From Stenotrophomonas maltophilia (GTDB taxonomy: Bacteria; Pseudomonadota; Gammaproteobacteria; Xanthomonadales; Xanthomonadaceae): a stretch of 26,654 bases of DNA. The stretch is taken from assembly GCA_002386405.1 (NCBI GenBank), contig DGIP01000267.1:1-26654 (forward strand). The letters run 5' to 3'. Positions within the stretch are counted from its first letter, which is position 1; each line of letters opens with the position of its first letter. A model generated the notes under the pieces. That model saw nothing but the letters and a program-made list of their open reading frames with translations. It had not been told where the DNA came from and searched no databases. This document shows, in pieces, positions 8,168-17,310 of the stretch. A program made the translations under genes and the position numbers.

Positions 8168-8192
8168 GTAGCGCCGGACCGTTGGTCCGGCG
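8168..8192 (+). repeat. SMAG-type REP hairpin, copy 3
   Basis: GTAG head at 8168-8171 and a perfect 9-bp stem (8172-8180 with 8184-8192) around GTT, identical to copy 1 including the four bases upstream of the head. It lies between the DUF333 lipoprotein gene and the 159-aa gene, both on the minus strand, and so falls in the leader of the former and the trailer of the latter. Confidence 0.85.
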
Positions 8193-8215
8193 ACTCTCCA
8201 CGCAGCCCGCAGCCG

Positions 8216-8695
8216 CTAGTGCACGGCCGCAGCCGACTTGGTGGCCTCCGTAACAGCCGCAGGCGTTAGAGACGCGTTAGAGACATCCACGACCGAGATC
8301 AACGCCAGCAGGTTCCTGATGGTCAGGTCTTCCACGGTTCCCGGGCAGTGCTCCAGGATGTCGATCAGTGCCAGCAGTTCCACAATGCGCAGATCGTAGA
8401 TGCGCAGCAGCTCGCGGATGACCCGGAACAGATCCTTCCTGGATACATCGTCTACGCCGATCAACCGATTGACCAAGGTACCGGGTGCGTGAGGGTGTGC
8501 GCCGCGGGTGGCGTGAATGGCACCAATGACATCGCTGAGCGTAAGCGACTCGAACGGCGTGTCGTTGGCAGTCAGATGCTCTTCGAGCGTAAGCCACGTG
8601 GAGCTCCCCCACTCCAGGGTATCGGCGATCTGGCCGAAGTAGTGGGTGAAGTCGACGGATGTGCGCGTAGGCGCGGTCAGGTTTTCGGATGACAT
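8216..8695 (-). CDS. Unrecognised 159-aa helical repeat protein
   Basis: No family is recognised. The protein appears to contain a repeated helix pattern: FESLTLSDVIGAI at about 48-60, IYDLRIVELLALI at about 99-111 and VEDLTIRNLLALI at about 121-133, each reading roughly x-DL-T/R-I/L-xx-hydrophobic-LALI. Another related helix lies between the first two. There is no signal peptide or membrane segment, so it is probably cytoplasmic. GAGGA lies at a good distance upstream of the ATG at 8695, which supports the start. A perfect 7-bp inverted repeat at 8783-8800 lies about 90 nt upstream. The next feature is the 3' end of a tRNA gene. Confidence 0.75.
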   Translation of the reverse strand: MSSENLTAPTRTSVDFTHYFGQIADTLEWGSSTWLTLEEHLTANDTPFESLTLSDVIGAIHATRGAHPHAPGTLVNRLIGVDDVSRKDLFRVIRELLRIYDLRIVELLALIDILEHCPGTVEDLTIRNLLALISVVDVSNASLTPAAVTEATKSAAAVH

Positions 8696-8782
8696 GGCGG
8701 GATTCCTCAGTTGAATTGAGATCCAGCGCCCTGCAACGGGCTGGGCGCTGATGCGCCTCGCTTTTCGGGCTGCAAATCCCGG

Positions 8783-8800
8783 TCACCGCTATTGCGGTGA
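8783..8800. promoter_or_regulatory. Perfect inverted repeat upstream of the 159-aa gene
   Basis: TCACCGC at 8783-8789 and GCGGTGA at 8794-8800 form a 7-bp perfect inverted repeat with a TATT centre. It lies in the 295-nt gap between the 159-aa gene and the tRNA, upstream of the minus-strand gene. It could be an operator or a leader hairpin. I see no convincing gene elsewhere in 8696-8990. Confidence 0.3.
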
Positions 8801-8990
8801 GGATGCCATCCTTATTCTTGAGAGTGCGGCGCGTCAACGCTGCGGACATCGATCTGTGCGCGGGGTATCAGCGGCATCCAAGAAATGTGAAGTGTGTACC
8901 GGCGTGGCTGGCCTTACGCGACACGTGCTTGCCACCGCTCTCCACGAGGTACGCGGATGCAGTCGAGGCATGCCGTGTTCGCCGCCACTG

Positions 8991-9066
8991 TGGTGGGCCC
9001 ACCAGGATTCGAACCTGGAACCAAAGGATTATGAGTCCTCTGCTCTAACCGTTGAGCTATAGGCCC
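8991..9066 (-). tRNA. tRNA with CAT anticodon, probably tRNA-Ile2 (CAU/lysidine), possibly tRNA-Met
   Basis: The minus strand folds into a full 76-nt cloverleaf with encoded CCA: acceptor stem GGGCCTA/TGGGCCC with one G-U pair, D arm GCTC/GAGC, anticodon stem GAGGA/TCCTT, loop CTCATAA, and T arm CCAGG-TTCGAAT-CCTGG. The anticodon CAT is at plus-strand 9031-9033. CAT tRNAs are initiator Met, elongator Met or Ile2. The acceptor stem is fully paired at position 1-72, which excludes the initiator. The GAGCAG..GACTCATAATC context is closer to E. coli Ile2 than to elongator Met, but this must be scored. A possible -10 (TACACT, 9080-9085 on the minus strand) lies upstream without a good -35. Confidence 0.93.
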
Positions 9067-9403
9067 TGCGCGGTTGCACAGTGTAGTGGAGGCGAAGTGG
9101 GGCTTGCTACTGGGGACGGGCGGAGGCAGGACCTGCTACGCCCCACTCCAGCGCATCTGGTGAGCGTTCGGGCCCCTGGCCCGATTGAGGTCGCCAATGC
9201 GGCATGGCGCCAACGGCCCGATCGGCGCGGCAAAGCGCGGGCTGGGCTGGTCAAGAGCGATCTTCGGTTGGGGTCATGCGTTACCGTGCCGATGGGCGAG
9301 GTCGGCGGTCGTTTGGGAACCGACCCTACCCCCGCGTGCCCGCGCCCGGGGCGGTGCGCCGGCGCGATGCGGGAGCCCGTTCGGTCACCGATTGCGGCAG
9401 CCC
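9067..9403. other. 337-nt gap between the tRNA and the rpoD terminator
   Basis: No supported gene is seen. Open frames here are read through from the tRNA or antisense to rpoD. The only candidate signal is the weak tRNA -10 at 9080-9085. The stretch keeps a high GC content and has no clear long hairpin apart from the terminator that follows it. Confidence 0.5.
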
Positions 9404-9433
9404 AAAAAAAACCCCGCCGAAGCGGGGTTTTTT
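9404..9433 (-). terminator. Strong rpoD terminator
   Basis: On the minus strand the hairpin has a GC core (9412-9417 with 9422-9427) closed by a TTCG tetraloop and extended by A-T pairs, followed by eight T residues (9411-9404). It starts 22 nt after the rpoD stop. A run of T on the plus strand too means it could work in both directions. Confidence 0.93.
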
Positions 9434-9455
9434 CATTTACGCGACTGCCTGGAGA

Positions 9456-11306
<1,851 letters not shown>

Positions 11307-11349
11307 GTAGTGCTCGCGCCACCGGCAGGGATAGGGAATAGAACCTAGC

Positions 11350-11358
11350 ATTATACCA
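11350..11358 (-). promoter_or_regulatory. Extended -10 promoter of rpoD
   Basis: The minus strand reads TGGTATAAT, a consensus -10 hexamer with the TGn extension, 44 nt upstream of the rpoD ATG. At the 17-nt spacing the -35 position is GGGCCC, far from consensus, so the promoter would depend on the extended -10. The predicted transcript leader is about 36-38 nt. Confidence 0.75.
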
Positions 11359-11395
11359 GCCCAGCGCCCCTCGGGCCCGGGCGGTGGTCCCGGGG

Positions 11396-11836
11396 TCAGG
11401 GTCTGAGCAGGAAGGTCACCGGACCATCGTTGATCAGGCTGACAACCATATGGGCGCCAAATTGACCGGTTTCCACCCCTGAAACGTGTTTTTGACGACA
11501 GATCTCCACCAATCTGTTGAATCCACGTTCAGCCTCGTCAGGCGGCGCGGCGGTACTGAAGCCCGGGCGCATCCCGCTGGCCGTGTCTGCCGCGAGGGTG
11601 AACTGGCTCACCAGCAGCAGGCCGCCCCCTGTCTCCCCCAGGGATCGGTTCATTTTCCCGCTCTCATCTGCAAACACACGGTAACCAAGCAGGCGATCGG
11701 CCATCCGCTGGATCTGGGCCTCGGTATCGCCCGGCTCCATGCCCACCAGGGCCAGCAGGCCCGGGCCGATCTGGCCGACCACGGCCTGGTCCACGCTGAC
11801 GCTGGCCTGGGTAACGCGCTGGATGAGGACGAGCAT
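11396..11836 (-). CDS. dtd: D-aminoacyl-tRNA deacylase
   Basis: This 146-aa cytosolic enzyme removes D-amino acids (and glycine from tRNA-Ala) mischarged on tRNA. It has the DTD signatures SQFTLAADT (77-85) and NDGPVTF (136-142) with the Gly-cisPro dipeptide that gives chiral selectivity. The ATG at 11836 gives MLVLIQRV, the family N-terminus, and the usual 145-146 aa length; a second ATG three codons upstream (11845) is less likely. It is divergent from the acyltransferase gene at 11909 and ends 37 nt upstream of the rpoD -10 region, so rpoD read-in is possible, although rpoD has its own promoter. Confidence 0.96.
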   Translation of the reverse strand: MLVLIQRVTQASVSVDQAVVGQIGPGLLALVGMEPGDTEAQIQRMADRLLGYRVFADESGKMNRSLGETGGGLLLVSQFTLAADTASGMRPGFSTAAPPDEAERGFNRLVEICRQKHVSGVETGQFGAHMVVSLINDGPVTFLLRP

Positions 11837-11908
11837 TGGGGGCATTCCGGAGTGAACAAGCGCCCTACCTTAGGGGTTGGGCGCGCGCACCGGCTAGACT
11901 TTGCCCCG

Positions 11909-12826
11909 ATGAAACCGCAAACCACCGCCCGCCTGGCCTATCGCGCCGCTGCTCTGTTCACCCGCCTGCCCTGGTCCTGGCTGCGCGGCTTCGCCCATGC
12001 CCTGGCCGGGCTCTGGATTGCCCTGAACGCCCGCGAGAGCCGGGTGACCCGGCGCAACCTGGAGCTGGCCTACCCCGAGCTGTCGGCCGAGGACCGCGCC
12101 ACCCTCCACAAGGCGGTGCTGCGCTCGACCGCGCTGCAGGCGGTGGAAACCCTGCGCATGTGGACCCGGCCGCGCGACCAGAACCTGGCCCTGCTCACCG
12201 AACGCCATGGCGAGGCGCTGTACGACGCGGCCCTGGCCAGCGGCAGGGGCGTGATCGTGGCCGCCCCGCACTACGGCAACTGGGAGCTGCTCAACCAGTG
12301 GCTGGCCTCGCGCGGGCCGATCGCCATCGTCTACAAGGCACCCGAGGAAGCGGTGGGCGACGAATTCCTGCAGCTGGTCCGGGGCGGCAGCAACGTGCAG
12401 CAGGTCCGGGCCGAAGGGCCGGCGGTGCGCCAGCTGTTCAAGGTGCTCAAGGATGGCGGCGCCACCGGCATCCTGCCGGACCAGCAGCCCAAGGCCGGCG
12501 ATGGCGTGTTCGCCCCGTTCTTCGGGGTGGAAGCGCTGACCATGACCCTGGTCAACCGGCTGGCCGAGCGCACCGGGGCCACCGTGCTGTACGGGTGGTG
12601 CGAACGCACCGGGCCGGGCATGCAGTTCGCCCTGCACATCACGCCGGCTGACGCCGCGGTGGCCGATCCTGACCCACGCACGGCCGCCAGTGCGCTCAAT
12701 GCCGGGATCGAGGCGATTGCCCGCCGCGATCCGGCCCAGTACCAGTGGACCTACAAGCGTTACACGCTGCGCCCGCCGCACAGCGACGAAGTGGACCCGT
12801 ACGCAACCGAGAAACATCCGCACTGA
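11909..12826 (+). CDS. Lipid A biosynthesis acyltransferase (LpxL/HtrB family)
   Basis: The 305-aa protein belongs to the lysophospholipid acyltransferase superfamily that adds secondary acyl chains to Kdo-lipid A at the inner membrane. The catalytic HX4E motif is HYGNWE at residues 121-126. Next comes a loop with IVYKAPEE, then GILPDQQPKAGDGVFAPFFG, the typical second block. An N-terminal hydrophobic helix (about 25-40) anchors it to the membrane. The start at 11909 was chosen because upstream frame is antisense to dtd. It may feed the glycan genes further right. LpxL versus LpxM specificity cannot be decided from the sequence alone. Confidence 0.92.
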   Translation: MKPQTTARLAYRAAALFTRLPWSWLRGFAHALAGLWIALNARESRVTRRNLELAYPELSAEDRATLHKAVLRSTALQAVETLRMWTRPRDQNLALLTERHGEALYDAALASGRGVIVAAPHYGNWELLNQWLASRGPIAIVYKAPEEAVGDEFLQLVRGGSNVQQVRAEGPAVRQLFKVLKDGGATGILPDQQPKAGDGVFAPFFGVEALTMTLVNRLAERTGATVLYGWCERTGPGMQFALHITPADAAVADPDPRTAASALNAGIEAIARRDPAQYQWTYKRYTLRPPHSDEVDPYATEKHPH

Positions 12827-12891
12827 GCGCGACGCTGCGTCGCACCGGCCACGATTGAATCGGCGCCTTCCGACCCCACTGTGAAACCACG

Positions 12892-14028
12892 ATGTCCCCC
12901 ACGGCCCCTGCCATGTCCCCAGTTGCTTCTTCCCCGTTCGGCGATCCGGCCGCGATCCGCTGCGAGCGCGCGGTGGCCGAACTGCGTGCCGGCCGCCCGG
13001 TGGTGATCGATGACGGCCACGGCCAGCGCCTGGCCTTCATCGCGCTGGACAGCAGTACGCGCAGCAGCTACACCGCCTTTGCCGGGGTGGCCGCCGGGCA
13101 GCATTACCTGTTCCTGACCGCCACCCGCGCGCGGGTGCTGGGCGTGGCCGCCGAAGACGGCGCGCGGGTGCCGCTGGCCGGCGTGGACTTCGATGCACTG
13201 CCTTCGCTGAGCTACCTGCGCGATGCCGAGCCGATGCCGGCCGGCTGGACCGCCGGGCAGGCACTGGATGAGGGCGCGGTGGAAATCGCCCGGCTGGGCC
13301 TGCTGCTGCCGGCCATGGTCGGGGTGCTGCTGGCCCCGGGCGATGCCCGCTTCGACAGCTGCGCGCAGGTATCGCTGTGCGACCTGGCCCAGGGCGCCGA
13401 ACAGGCCGCCCATGCCTACGAGCTGGTGGCGCGCTCGCCGGTGCCGCTGCGCGAGGTGGGCATGACCGAATTTGCGGTGTTCCGCGGCGGCGTGGCCCAG
13501 CGCGACCAGGTGGCGATCATCGTGGGCACCCCCGACCTTGCCGGGGTGGTGCCGGTGCGCGTGCATTCCTCGTGCCTGACCGGCGACCTGTTCGGCTCGC
13601 TCAAGTGCGACTGCGGCGACCAGCTGCGGCGCGGGCTGCGCAAGCTGAAGGAACTGGGCGGCGGCGTGCTGCTGTACCTGGACCAGGAAGGCCGCGGCAC
13701 CGGCATTGCCGCCAAGATGCGCGCCTACGGCTACCAGCACGATGGGCTGGACACGATCGATGCCGATGCGCAGCTGGGCTTCGGTGCCGACGAGCGCCGC
13801 TATGGCAGCGCGGTGGCGATGCTGCAGGGCCTGGGCGTACAGCGCGTGCAGCTGCTGAGCAACAACCCGACCAAGGCCCAGCGCCTGCGCCATGCGGGGA
13901 TCGAGGTGGTGGACTGCGTGCCGGTGACCGGCGACATCACCGCCGAGAACGAGCACTACCTGCGCACCAAGGCCGAACGCGCCGGCCACCTGCTGGACGT
14001 GGACGCGCTGATCCAGGCCGCGCAATAG
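12892..14028 (+). CDS. ribA: GTP cyclohydrolase II with degenerate RibB-like N-terminal domain
   Basis: The 378-aa protein has two parts. The C-terminal half (about 190-378) is GTP cyclohydrolase II, the first step of riboflavin synthesis: zinc ligands C228, C239 and C241 in HSSCLTGDLFGSLKCDCG, QEGRGTG at 265-271, ERRYG around 301-305 and SNNPTK at 323-328. The N-terminal half (about 20-185) follows the RibB fold pattern (ERAVAELRAGRPVVIDD) but the acidic DDxxRExEGD-like loop of active DHBP synthase is replaced by DDGHGQRLAF, so that activity is probably lost. Alternative ATGs at 12892 and 12913 are both possible and no strong ribosome binding site is visible. It is 65 nt downstream of the acyltransferase gene. 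Confidence 0.92.
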   Translation: MSPTAPAMSPVASSPFGDPAAIRCERAVAELRAGRPVVIDDGHGQRLAFIALDSSTRSSYTAFAGVAAGQHYLFLTATRARVLGVAAEDGARVPLAGVDFDALPSLSYLRDAEPMPAGWTAGQALDEGAVEIARLGLLLPAMVGVLLAPGDARFDSCAQVSLCDLAQGAEQAAHAYELVARSPVPLREVGMTEFAVFRGGVAQRDQVAIIVGTPDLAGVVPVRVHSSCLTGDLFGSLKCDCGDQLRRGLRKLKELGGGVLLYLDQEGRGTGIAAKMRAYGYQHDGLDTIDADAQLGFGADERRYGSAVAMLQGLGVQRVQLLSNNPTKAQRLRHAGIEVVDCVPVTGDITAENEHYLRTKAERAGHLLDVDALIQAAQ

Positions 14029-14076
14029 CACGCGCCAACCTGCTACCGTCTGCGCGACGGGCGCAGCCGACCTGAC

Positions 14077-14637
14077 GTGGACGCCCGGCATGTTTCCTCC
14101 TGCCGAGCGCCTGCCTTGTCCGACCCGTCCCCTGCCCCGTTGCCGACCCCGCCACTGCTGCCTGACCAGGGCACGTGGCAGCCGCTGCCGCTGCGCGCGG
14201 CCACCATCGCCGGCGTGGCCGGTGCCATCACCGGAGCGATCCTCATCGGCGGCGTGCTCGGCACGCTGTGGGTGGTGTTCGACATGCCGATGCGCTGGGT
14301 TGGCGCGGCGGCGATGCTGCTGCCCGGCGCATTGATTGGCGGCTTCTTCGGCTTCCGCCGGCAACGCCGCACCTGGTGGCGGCTGGATGCGCAGGGGCTG
14401 GGCGTGCGCCGCGACCTGATGTGGCAGCTGGAAACCCGGGTACCGCTGTCGCGCGTGCAGCACCTGGACCTGCGCCGTGGCCCGATCGAGCGCACCGCGC
14501 AGCTGTCCACCCTGGTGGTGCATACCGCGGGCAGCCGCTTCAGTGCGGTGTCGCTGGGGGGGCTGGACCAGGCCGACGCCGAGCGCCTGCGCGATGCGCT
14601 GGGCCACCAGCTGGACCAGGACGACGACGCCCTGTGA
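14077..14637 (+). CDS. PH-domain (bPH2, YdbS-like) membrane protein
   Basis: A protein of up to 186 aa with two transmembrane helices (about 40-68 and 73-93) followed by a cytosolic bPH2/DUF304 domain (about 98-175: WWRLDAQGLGVRRDLMWQLETRVPLSRVQHLDLRRGP). No ATG exists in frame: the candidates are GTG at 14077 and TTG at 14116, the latter giving a more compact N-terminus. The stop overlaps the start of the larger PH protein gene (GTGA, 14634-14637). The pair is arranged like ydbS-ydbT of Bacillus. A role in membrane or cell-envelope physiology is likely but not established. Confidence 0.85.
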   Translation: MDARHVSSCRAPALSDPSPAPLPTPPLLPDQGTWQPLPLRAATIAGVAGAITGAILIGGVLGTLWVVFDMPMRWVGAAAMLLPGALIGGFFGFRRQRRTWWRLDAQGLGVRRDLMWQLETRVPLSRVQHLDLRRGPIERTAQLSTLVVHTAGSRFSAVSLGGLDQADAERLRDALGHQLDQDDDAL

Positions 14638-16160
14638 GCACGCCCCTGGCTGACGACGACGCCCCCGACCAGCGCCTGCATCCGTGGTCGTGGCTGTTCG
14701 TGCTGCTGATGCAGCTGCGCCAGTTCCTGCTGCCGCTGGTGGCGCTGGTAGTGTTCAGCGGTCGGGGCGACAGCGACAGCGAGGACATGTGGTCCAACCT
14801 GGCCGCGCTGGTGGTGATCGTGGTGCTGGTCGCGGTGTCCATCCTGCAGTACCTCACCTTCCATTACCGGATCGGGCGCGATGCGATCAGCGTGCGCAGC
14901 GGGGTGATTTCGCGCAACCGCCGCGAGATTCCGTTCGCGCGCATCCACAACGTGGTGGTGCACCAGAACCCGCTGCACCGGCTGTTCGGGGTGGCCGAGC
15001 TGCGCCTGGAATCGGCCGGCGGCACGCGTCCGGAAGCGGAAATGCGCGTACTGAAGCTGACCCAGGCGCTGGCGCTGGAGCAGCTGGTGCGTCAACGCGG
15101 GCAGCAGCAGGTGGCCAGCGGCGAAGCGGCGGCCGCGGAAACCACCGCCGCGCCGGCCGAAGATGTACTGCTGCAGCTGGGTACGGCGGATGTGGTGCGC
15201 GTCGGGCTGCTGTCCAATCGCGGCTGGGTAGTGGTGCTTGCCGCGATCGGTGCGGCGTACCAGCTGTTCCCGCGCGGCGCGGTCGACGACGCCATTGAAC
15301 ACGGCGGCCGCCAGGCGTTCGGCTATGCCAGCACCCTGCACCCGGCGACCTGGGTCTGGGTGGTGGCGGCGCTGGTGATGGTGGTCGGGTTCTGGGTCCT
15401 GCTGCGGGTGTTCTCGGTGGCATTGGCGCTGCTGCGCTACCACGGCTTCCGGCTGACCGAACACGAGCGCCGCCTCACCGTGGCCAGCGGGCTGCTCACG
15501 CGCATGCGCACCAGCGTGGCGCGCCGACGGATCCAGGCCTGGACCCTGCGCGAAACCGCGCTGCAGCGCTGGTTCAAGCGACGCCACCTGCGCATCGATA
15601 TCGCCGCGGGTGTTTCAACCGATGGCGAACGCCGCGACCTGCGGGAGCTGGCGCCGCTGGCAACGCCCGAGGCGTGCAACGCGCTGGTGCAGCACCTGCT
15701 GCCGCAACTGCAGTGGCCACCGTCGCAGTGGCGGCACGTGCCGCAGCGCGGCTGGTGGCGGTTGTGCCTGCGGGCGCTGGTGATCGTGCCGCTGCTTGCG
15801 GTGGGTGCGGTGTGGGAGGTGGGGCCGTGGGGCGCACTGGTGCTGGCGTGGCTGCCGTGGTCGGCGCTGCGCGCGTACCTCACGGTGGCGCGCATGGGGT
15901 ACCACCTGGATGCGCGCTACGTGGCCGTGCGCGGCGGCTGGTGGCAGCGCTGGTGGCGGTTTGCCGAGCTGGACAAGCTGCAGGCGCTGCGCCTGGACCG
16001 GTCGCCGCTGGACCGGTGGCTGGGCACGTCCAGTGTGTGGCTGGATACCGCGGGGGCCAGCGGCAGCATCGCGCTGTGCCTGCGGTATCTGCCGGAGGGC
16101 GAGGCCCGGGCGGTGTTCGAGCAGTTGAATGCGGCGTTCGTCAAGCGCCGCCCCAGGTGA
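14634..16160 (+). CDS. Large PH-domain (bPH2, YdbT-like) membrane protein
   Basis: A 508-aa polytopic membrane protein with a GTG start that overlaps the preceding stop codon. Transmembrane segments lie at about 20-45, 52-75, around 185-205, 230-260 and a closely spaced pair at 385-430. Three bPH2-type units follow membrane pairs: the first around YRIGRDAISVRSGVISRNRREIPF, the second around GFRLTEHERRLTVASGLL, and the third around YHLDARYVAVRGGWWQRWW. This repeated layout is typical of YdbT-type proteins of about 490-510 aa. It is translationally coupled to the smaller PH protein, and they probably form a membrane complex. Function unknown. Confidence 0.85.
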   Translation: MSTPLADDDAPDQRLHPWSWLFVLLMQLRQFLLPLVALVVFSGRGDSDSEDMWSNLAALVVIVVLVAVSILQYLTFHYRIGRDAISVRSGVISRNRREIPFARIHNVVVHQNPLHRLFGVAELRLESAGGTRPEAEMRVLKLTQALALEQLVRQRGQQQVASGEAAAAETTAAPAEDVLLQLGTADVVRVGLLSNRGWVVVLAAIGAAYQLFPRGAVDDAIEHGGRQAFGYASTLHPATWVWVVAALVMVVGFWVLLRVFSVALALLRYHGFRLTEHERRLTVASGLLTRMRTSVARRRIQAWTLRETALQRWFKRRHLRIDIAAGVSTDGERRDLRELAPLATPEACNALVQHLLPQLQWPPSQWRHVPQRGWWRLCLRALVIVPLLAVGAVWEVGPWGALVLAWLPWSALRAYLTVARMGYHLDARYVAVRGGWWQRWWRFAELDKLQALRLDRSPLDRWLGTSSVWLDTAGASGSIALCLRYLPEGEARAVFEQLNAAFVKRRPR

Positions 16161-16176
16161 CAAGCGACCAAGGATC

Positions 16177-16199
16177 GTAGTGACACGCCATGCGTGTCA
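16177..16199 (+). repeat. SMAG-like GTAG hairpin, variant copy
   Basis: GTAG at 16177-16180 followed by an 8-bp perfect stem (left arm TGACACGC 16181-16188, right arm 16192-16199) with a 3-nt CAT loop. Head, stem length and loop size match the three copies near 6.6-8.2 kb, but the stem sequence differs, as expected for another subfamily. It lies between the convergent PH-protein and glycerophosphotransferase-like genes and may act as a transcript end. Confidence 0.65.
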
Positions 16200-16253
16200 A
16201 AGCCATGACCCTGCGCACGTAAACCGCCCTGCGTGGCAACCCGGGAAGCCCGA

Positions 16254-17309
16254 TCACCGCTTGGACGGGCCCCAATAACCAAGGTCCTTGCGGATCTGCA
16301 GGCCGCGTGTCCACGCGCCGAAGGGCTTGCGCTTCAGGGTGCCCATCTCGCCGGCCAGGAAATCCTCGGTGGCGGCGATGACGCGCTCGCTGGAACGCCC
16401 ATCACGCCACGGGTGGATGTCATCGGCATAACGGCGGATCTCCGCCATCACCGCCGGCTCCGGGTGCAGCGCGCGTGCCAGCATCGCCGGCAGCTGGGCC
16501 GGATCGTCGAAGTCGATCATGTGCGGCTGCGGCACGCGGTTGCGGAAGGTCACCACCGGTTTGTGCTGCACCACGAACTCGGACACGATCGACGACGTAT
16601 CCGACACCAGCACGTCGGCGGCGCGCTGCGCGGCCATCACCTGCTCCGGTTCGATGAAGGCGGCGTTGGTACCGGCCAGCGCGCGGTAGCGGGCGAACAG
16701 CTCCGGCGGGCATTTGGGATGCAGGGTCAGCAGCCAGTAGTGCTCGCCCCGGGCGATGTCGGCGGCGATCTGCCCGTAAAGGTGCGGCGCCGCGCTCAGG
16801 CGCTCGGTGAAGGTCGAGCCGAACAGGATCACCGGCCGCCCCTGCGCCGACGCGCGCAGCGCCGCGCTGGCGCCGCCGTCGTCCAGGAACAGCGGGTCCA
16901 GCTTGGGCCAGCCGGTTTCGGCCACGGCGAAGTGGCCCTCGCGCGCAGCCAGCTCGCGGAACGGGGTGGTGGTGGCCGGGCCCTGCGTGCAGTACAGGTC
17001 GAACAACCCGCGCACGCGGAAGTGGCCGCGGGCGCTGTCGCGCTTCTGCACGTTGAAGCCGTGGAAGACCTGCACTTTTGCCCCGGCGATGAACGGCGGC
17101 ACCCAGTTGGCCGCGCTGAACACCGCGCGCGGGCGCAGCGCCAGCGCCTGCTGCAGGCCGACGTTGGGCACGCCCGGCAGGCTGGCCCCGGCCGCCCCGT
17201 CGGCGAACCACGCCGACACCGATTGACCGGAAGCGTGCAACGCCCGGGCCAACGGGGCGAGAATAGGCAGCGCATAGCGCTCCGTCGCAAACAGCAGGTA
17301 CTCGGCCAT
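16254..17309 (-). CDS. CDP-glycerol glycerophosphotransferase-like protein
   Basis: A 351-aa protein of the Glyphos_transf type (related to TagB/TagF), which transfer glycerol- or polyol-phosphate from a CDP donor. Diagnostic features are VFHGFNVQKR (81-90) with the catalytic-type HG, TGWPKLD (132-138), LLTLHPK (193-199) and SDTSSIVSEF (236-245) with the second-site Ser/Thr cluster. It lacks a membrane helix, so it would work at the cytoplasmic face. The start at 17309 was chosen because GGAGG at 17315-17319 is 5 nt upstream; an ATG one codon earlier is spaced too closely. The start codon region overlaps that of the divergent GT2 gene. In Gram-negatives such proteins modify LPS or capsule; the product here is unknown. 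Confidence 0.82.
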   Translation of the reverse strand: MAEYLLFATERYALPILAPLARALHASGQSVSAWFADGAAGASLPGVPNVGLQQALALRPRAVFSAANWVPPFIAGAKVQVFHGFNVQKRDSARGHFRVRGLFDLYCTQGPATTTPFRELAAREGHFAVAETGWPKLDPLFLDDGGASAALRASAQGRPVILFGSTFTERLSAAPHLYGQIAADIARGEHYWLLTLHPKCPPELFARYRALAGTNAAFIEPEQVMAAQRAADVLVSDTSSIVSEFVVQHKPVVTFRNRVPQPHMIDFDDPAQLPAMLARALHPEPAVMAEIRRYADDIHPWRDGRSSERVIAATEDFLAGEMGTLKRKPFGAWTRGLQIRKDLGYWGPSKR

Positions 17310-17310
17310 C

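Noticed and set aside
8091..8201. 37-codon N-terminal extension of the DUF333 lipoprotein
   Set aside because: The extension runs through REP copy 3 and would bury the signal peptide. The ATG at 8090 has a good Shine-Dalgarno sequence.
8751..9062. 103-aa frame ending in [20 protein letters not shown]
   Set aside because: This is the familiar false protein made by translating across the antisense of a tRNA gene.
6623..9066. Complete integrative element inserted at the tRNA
   Set aside because: No integrase, no recombination module and no second copy of the tRNA 3' sequence could be found in the window.
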